From the NCBI GenBank assembly GCA_036346395.1, contig CM070604.1, forward strand, positions 35,429,662-35,493,661: a stretch of DNA of 64,000 bases. Reading direction: 5' to 3'. Of the stretch, positions 59,101 to 64,000 are shown piece after piece. The DNA comes from Hsuehochloa calcarea. Taxonomy: Eukaryota; Streptophyta; Magnoliopsida; Poales; Poaceae. Position 1 is the stretch's first letter. Each line of letters begins with the position of its first letter. Under the pieces are notes generated by a model. It was not told the DNA's origin. It was given only the letters and a program-made list of their open reading frames with translations, and did no database searches. Made by a program: the position numbers and the translations under genes.

Positions 59101-60233
59101 AGTTACCTCGAAATTTATTCGGGCGAATAGGAGAGTATTCGGGAGAAAGAATTAAATAGGGATTACAATTTTCGGTGATCAGAAGGGGGTTTCCGCGAAT
59201 TCCCGACAACCTGGGCCTTGGGCCACGACTCATGTGGCCCAAGAGGCAAGTACATTGAAATTCTTTACATTGATGAATGATGTGTGTTTGTGTTCATGCT
59301 AATATTTCTATGATCCATGTTTTCAATCAAAGATGTTAATCAATATTCATATTCCATTACATGCAATTCCAATGTGTTAAGATATATTGATTTCTGTGAA
59401 ACGCTCGCTGTTGGTTGTTGTGCCGATAAGTTGATGATTCATGTTCATATTCCATGATGTACATTCCGTTCCTATTTGATAATCCATGAGGAAGAAAGTG
59501 ATAAGATTCATTGCATATATTCATTCAATTCATGTGTTGTTCATATGCATTCCACGGGAGTGGATTTGTAAAGACCCATCAACTACAGTATGGGCATGTA
59601 AGACCCAACCATTCCAATGTGGGCAGTTTCGAACACCCGTATGAAACGTTCTTCATACGGTAATTTGGTCCCCGGACTTTGTTAAGTACGGGCTTAAGTG
59701 AACACCGACGGGTGTCTCACTCGCTATACCGGTATGAGCATGTGTTAGTCCATTCCTTTCAATGCATCCATTTATTCCATTCATATACATAAGTTTTCAT
59801 AGATTAATTCGTAATTCGTAATGTGACTGACTTGTTCATAACCTGGTATGTTCAAATTGTTTATTGTACTTGCTGAGTTTCAACTCACCCTTGTTTTTCT
59901 GTGTTTATTTAGGTGAACCTTGTTGATGATAATGTTAATGGGAGGGAGTAGACCAGCACGTTCTACATAGTTAATTACATTATATTTTCATTAATGGATT
60001 CAACTATGTTAATCTTTGATGAGAGATGAACTGTAATAAGTAATGTTTAGACTTCATGTCATGTCGTTCCATGATTAGTTCCTTGATTATTCACCATTGA
60101 TGAATTTGTTATTTTCACCTCGTTACCATGGTATTATTGTCTGATTAGAGGCATATTGAACCTTATTCCGCAATTTGATGGTATGTTGTATCTTTAGGTA
60201 GCATCTTGGCTTCCGAATAGCCAGGGTGTTACA
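59101..60233 (+). repeat. 5' LTR of an LTR retrotransposon running off the right edge
   Basis: This LTR ends GCCAGGGTGTTACA, two bases before a primer-binding site. Its start, near ACCTCGAAATTTATTCGGGCG, aligns with the start of the inverted LTR at 61178-63389 but lacks the TG dinucleotide. It is about 1.1 kb against 2.2 kb, so it is internally shortened. Shared marks include ATGAAACGTTCTTCATACGG and AACACCGACGGGTGT. TGT-ACA ends and this layout suggest a Ty3/gypsy family, though no pol is in view to prove it. Confidence 0.7.
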
Positions 60234-60235
60234 GT

Positions 60236-60248
60236 TGGTATCAGAGTG
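60236..60248 (+). other. Primer-binding site
   Basis: TGGTATCAGAGTG follows the LTR by two bases and is complementary to initiator methionine tRNA. Confidence 0.88.
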
Positions 60249-63200
60249 GGCTTTAGGTCCGTGGTAAGTTAAGTATTAAAATGACACACTGTGCACAGTA
60301 GGTGGGGTTTGAAAAATCCATTGCATCCGCATTTCTAGTGATTTGGTTCATTATGTTGTACTGTGTAGAATTGCTTCTGTACTATCTCTCTTGTTGTTAA
60401 TCTGTGATATGAGGTGGTATCCTATATCTATGAATCCTTCTATGATTGTCATGAGATGATCCTATATATTCATAATTGATTTCAGTAGTTATGCATATCG
60501 GTAGCGAGCGTTGAGTAGTTGAATTCGTGGTTGTTGCCCTGGGTTTTGCCAGGAACACCACTGTTTGTGATATGAAAGTAGAGAAGTTCTTACCCCTGTT
60601 CCATAAGTTCTGTGTTGAGCATGAGCTCGTTGATGAATTTGTTGCCTTTCTCGAGCTTGTATCTAGTTTTCTGGTTGTAGTTTCTTGCAGTTCATGAGTT
60701 TCTTTTGAATAGGGGGGTTATAATGAAGTGGGCAAGCTCCAGTAGGTCTCTGATCGTTCTTTGAAACAATTGGTGTTCTTTCAATTATTGTGATATTTCT
60801 GCTCCACGTGAGCGTAGTTAAAGTGCTAGATTTATCTTTTCACGGAAGTTCTGTTTTACCCCTGTTGGAAAATTTAACTCATTTGCTTGCTTGGAATTTC
60901 GGGCATTGGAATATTTCTTTTGCAAGTTCTTTATTAAGTGTGCATTGACCTTGCATATTTCTTTTAGGGTTACTTTAGAAAGTTGTTCTCTTCCTTGATT
61001 TCTGAATTTGGCGAATTCTTGTCCGGTGGTGGTTGATGAATTTCTCTTGGGTTCATGGTTCCTGGTAGTTGATGAGATTCAATGGATCTTTAATGGTTTT
61101 TTTAAAACTATTAATGTTTTTTTCGACTGTTGAATTGCTATTACTACAAGTGATCCTCGTCAATTGGCAACATTGATTGTAACACGCCGGCTATTCGGAA
61201 GCCAAGATGCCACCTAATGGGACGACATACTACTCAATTAATAAAAATAATATCACGATAAGAGACAATATCGAATAATCAAGATAACAATCTAGAATTT
61301 ACTAACAGATCCTCAATGTATTAAAACAAGGAATGACCATAGAGGAATGGAGGAACATCCAAAGTGACTTTAATTACAATTCAATACTTAATCAATTAAA
61401 CCAAATAAACTAAAACTGTGTCATAATGAATGAATGATTTATTCAAGTGTGTGGAACGTCTTTGGACTACACCCTCCTCGCTAGCAATTTCACCGAATTC
61501 ACCTAAAACAAATAAAAGCAAGAGTGAGTCGAAACTCAAAGAAGCACAACATATAATTCACAAAGAATACCGAATCGTAACAATATACCAAGTAACAACA
61601 TTTACTTCCATGAATTTGCGAAAGCATGGTATGAATGAATGCATTGAAGGAGAATGGACTTTTCACACGCTTATATCAGATAACTAGTGACACACCCGTC
61701 GGTGTTCACTTAAGCCCGCCTTAACCAAGAGCGGGGACCCAAGTCCGTATGAAGAACGTTTCATACGGAATGTCCAAAATCGCCTACATTGGAATGGTAG
61801 GTCTTACATGCCCATATTGGAATTAATGGGACTTAATCAAGTTTCCACTCTGTGACTGAGAAAGGAAATATGTGTGCATGGAATGAAATGCATAACTTGA
61901 ACTTCATCTCAATTTATCACGAAGAAGGTATTGAAATCTACCACATCATGCTCAAATCACGGAATATTCATAAGTTACCAAATTATCATGCATTCATCGA
62001 ATTCACACAAGTTAAACATTGCACTTGCCTTCCGTCTTGGTGACGAATGGGGAAGCAACGAAGGTGTCCTTCCACTCACCGCCTATACAATCATTGTCAC
62101 GGAATAAGGATAACAGGGTATAACATAGTTACACGAGTTCTAAGATACCCTCTAATCAACCCACACGCCCAAATGTTCGTTTTTACCTCTACGCCAAAAG
62201 TCCAGATTATTGATCTACGGGCAGTTGTACGAGAAAATTCACCATTAATTATCTGTAACTCTAAAAGACCTGAAACCAGTGCTCACTGAATCTTAACAGA
62301 TCAGGCTACAAAACATTAGTTGGCGGAATCCCCTGATTCGGCCAAAACAGAGGGCTAATTATCAGCTAAACACAACCCATCTACATCTGTCCAGAATACA
62401 GATCAGTAATAAAGAAAATGGCGTAACCTTTAGCCTACTGATCAAATGAGAATGATCCTTATCAACTTGGAAAGATAATTGAAAGGGCTACAATAACTTA
62501 GTTGGGTGGAGGTTCTGAATCTGACCATAACTTGATCAAAACTGAGGGACAACACGTCTGTCTTCAGTTTACAGAGAGACCGAATAGTACGTGGTAAAAG
62601 AGTCATAACTTTTAACCTACTAGGTGAAAATTCGTGATCCAGGTGCCAAAAGAAAGCTAATGAAACCATGAACGTATCTCCAGAAGACGAAGATAACCAA
62701 TTCGGCCTCTAAGACACCCAAAACTGAGTTACAACGCATCAGATAGAATCAACCCACGAGATGTAAATCAGCGACGGTAAAATTGCATAACTTTTGATTG
62801 GAAACGCTAAAAATTGTGCTCTTTATGAACTTGGAAATCTTATTGAATTATATACAACATTCGTTTTGGGTGGAATCTCGATTCGCCTCTAAATAATTCA
62901 AAACGCCAGACAATACAATCTGTCCAATCTCGTCGCTTCTCCCGACAGTCGCGGTAAAACCACCATAACTCCTAAACCGTACGTCCAAATCACATGATCT
63001 CGATGCCAAAAGAAAGATAAAAACAATACCTACAACGTTCTAAGAGATGGACAGGATAGAAAACGAACGCATCTTACCCAAAATCGACGTACAAGGCGGT
63101 GCACAAAAAGGGAAGGGGCGCGGCTCTAAAGGGGAGGGGAGAAAATGTGGAGTTTAGGGTTTGGGGTGGGAACCCCTTATGGCCGGCCACCACATGGGCC

Positions 63201-64000
63201 CCTCTGGGCCGTGGCCTGTGCCCAGTTGTCGAGTTTATGGAAAACCCCTTCTATTTTTCAGGAATTTCTACTCCTTTAATTGTCTTTTGTCCTCCCGGCT
63301 ATTTTCTAATTACCCGATTCAATTCCGGGATATTACATCTTTCTCCCAAATATTCTTCTAATCGACCGAACAAATTTCGGGGTATTACATTGATATTGCC
63401 ATGGTTGTTCCTTCTTCTCATTGAAAAAGAGCGACTCATTTACTTGTTTGATAGATTGTATAATGAGAGTTTATGTTGCAAGTTCGTAACACGAGAAAGC
63501 ATTGACTCCATGTAATTCTTTGGATCATTCCGCTTGTTGAAGTTTAATGCATCTTTTTTCTTAAGAAAGGTGTTAAGACCCTTTTGTGGTGCTTTGTTGT
63601 GATTAAGTCGGAGATGGTAATCGAACCAACTGGTTGGCGACGGGTTTCTATTGGTCCCTAGATGGTTTTCAAAACAATTCTTATCTTTCTGACTGCTGAG
63701 CTCTCTTTGCTACTTGCAAACGTTATTATTGACAAGATCATTCTTTTCATGAGGGTACTATCTCTCTTGTTGATTAAGGGGACCTGGTTAACCGTTTGGT
63801 ATTTTGGAGAACGGGAATTATCTTTTACAAAGTTTATTGAAGAAATTTCGAGTCTGTTAATTTCTTTTAGAGTAGTTGGAGTGTTGGAGTTTAGAACCCC
63901 CCTTTGAAAAAAAATGACGAAACCCTTTGTCAAGTTTTGTGAGAGGTTGTAAGTAAATAAGCTAATTGATAATCTATGAGTTCAAGCTGGATTATTAGTG
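60249..64000 (+). mobile_element. Retrotransposon leader/internal region, interrupted by a solo LTR
   Basis: AT-rich non-coding leader sequence follows the primer-binding site. It is split by a 2.2 kb solo LTR at 61178-63389 and continues from 63395 to the window end. No gag frame has started by 64000. The ORF-like stretches here show no domain. Confidence 0.65.
61178..63389 (-). repeat. Solo LTR in inverted orientation
   Basis: On the minus strand it runs from TGTAATACCCCGAAATT to GGCGTGTTACA. It is flanked by the perfect target-site duplication TTGAT (61173-61177 and 63390-63394). It is 2,212 bp, homologous to the LTR at 59101-60233 but inverted, and has no internal coding region. Confidence 0.88.

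Noticed and set aside
1..64000. tRNA genes suggested by TGGTATCAGAG-type motifs
   Set aside because: Each such motif abuts an LTR and is a primer-binding site. No cloverleaf surrounds them.

Overview
The window is nuclear DNA of a flowering plant, most probably a grass. The signs are a GC-rich first exon, introns packed with LTR retrotransposons, Helitrons and hAT-like MITEs, a CACTA element, and a Sirevirus-type copia family. The species cannot be fixed from sequence alone. I see one host gene: the proteasome activator PA200 (PSME4/Blm10 family) on the minus strand. Its start codon is at 33737 and its 3' end runs off the left edge. I resolved 33 exons totalling about 5,239 coding bases (about 1,746 codons). 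Every junction keeps phase and no stop interrupts them, so the gene looks functional despite heavy transposon load. Only the last few dozen residues lie outside. Layout of the gene half (1-33.7 kb): exons 26-33 lie at 1-5477, with a 1.0 kb TRIM-like LTR element in intron 30. Intron 25 is about 15.5 kb and is filled by a copia element (5908-20121). That element itself carries a 231 bp hAT-like MITE in its left LTR, a GC-rich inverted-repeat insert in gag, and a truncated Sirevirus-like copia element (10895-16479) in pol. Target-site duplications prove the nesting. Exons 7-25 lie at 20999-27207, with a Helitron-like element in intron 17. Exons 1-6 lie at 28050-33737, with a hAT-like MITE, an LTR remnant, a long AT microsatellite and a 44 bp duplication that copies a splice donor. 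A TATA box and a 92 bp tandem duplication lie upstream of the start codon. Layout of the intergenic half (34.2-64 kb): no host gene is visible. A minus-strand L1-type LINE (about 53.28 to 34.27 kb) has been split into four pieces by two solo copia LTRs in opposite orientation (34852-36130 and 51527-53171) and by a near-complete 11.2 kb Sirevirus-like element (38530-49760). Beyond it come two MITE-like elements, one holding a 176 bp Helitron-like insert, and then a CACTA element whose degenerate reading frame carries transposase-associated, DUF8039-like and Ulp1 (C48) protease-like segments. The right end is the 5' part of an LTR element (LTR, primer-binding site, leader) interrupted by a 2.2 kb solo LTR of a related family in inverted orientation. 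All transposon reading frames seen are broken. I did not find a new gene system. The most interesting content is how PA200 keeps an intact frame through repeated insertions, and the datable insertion history.
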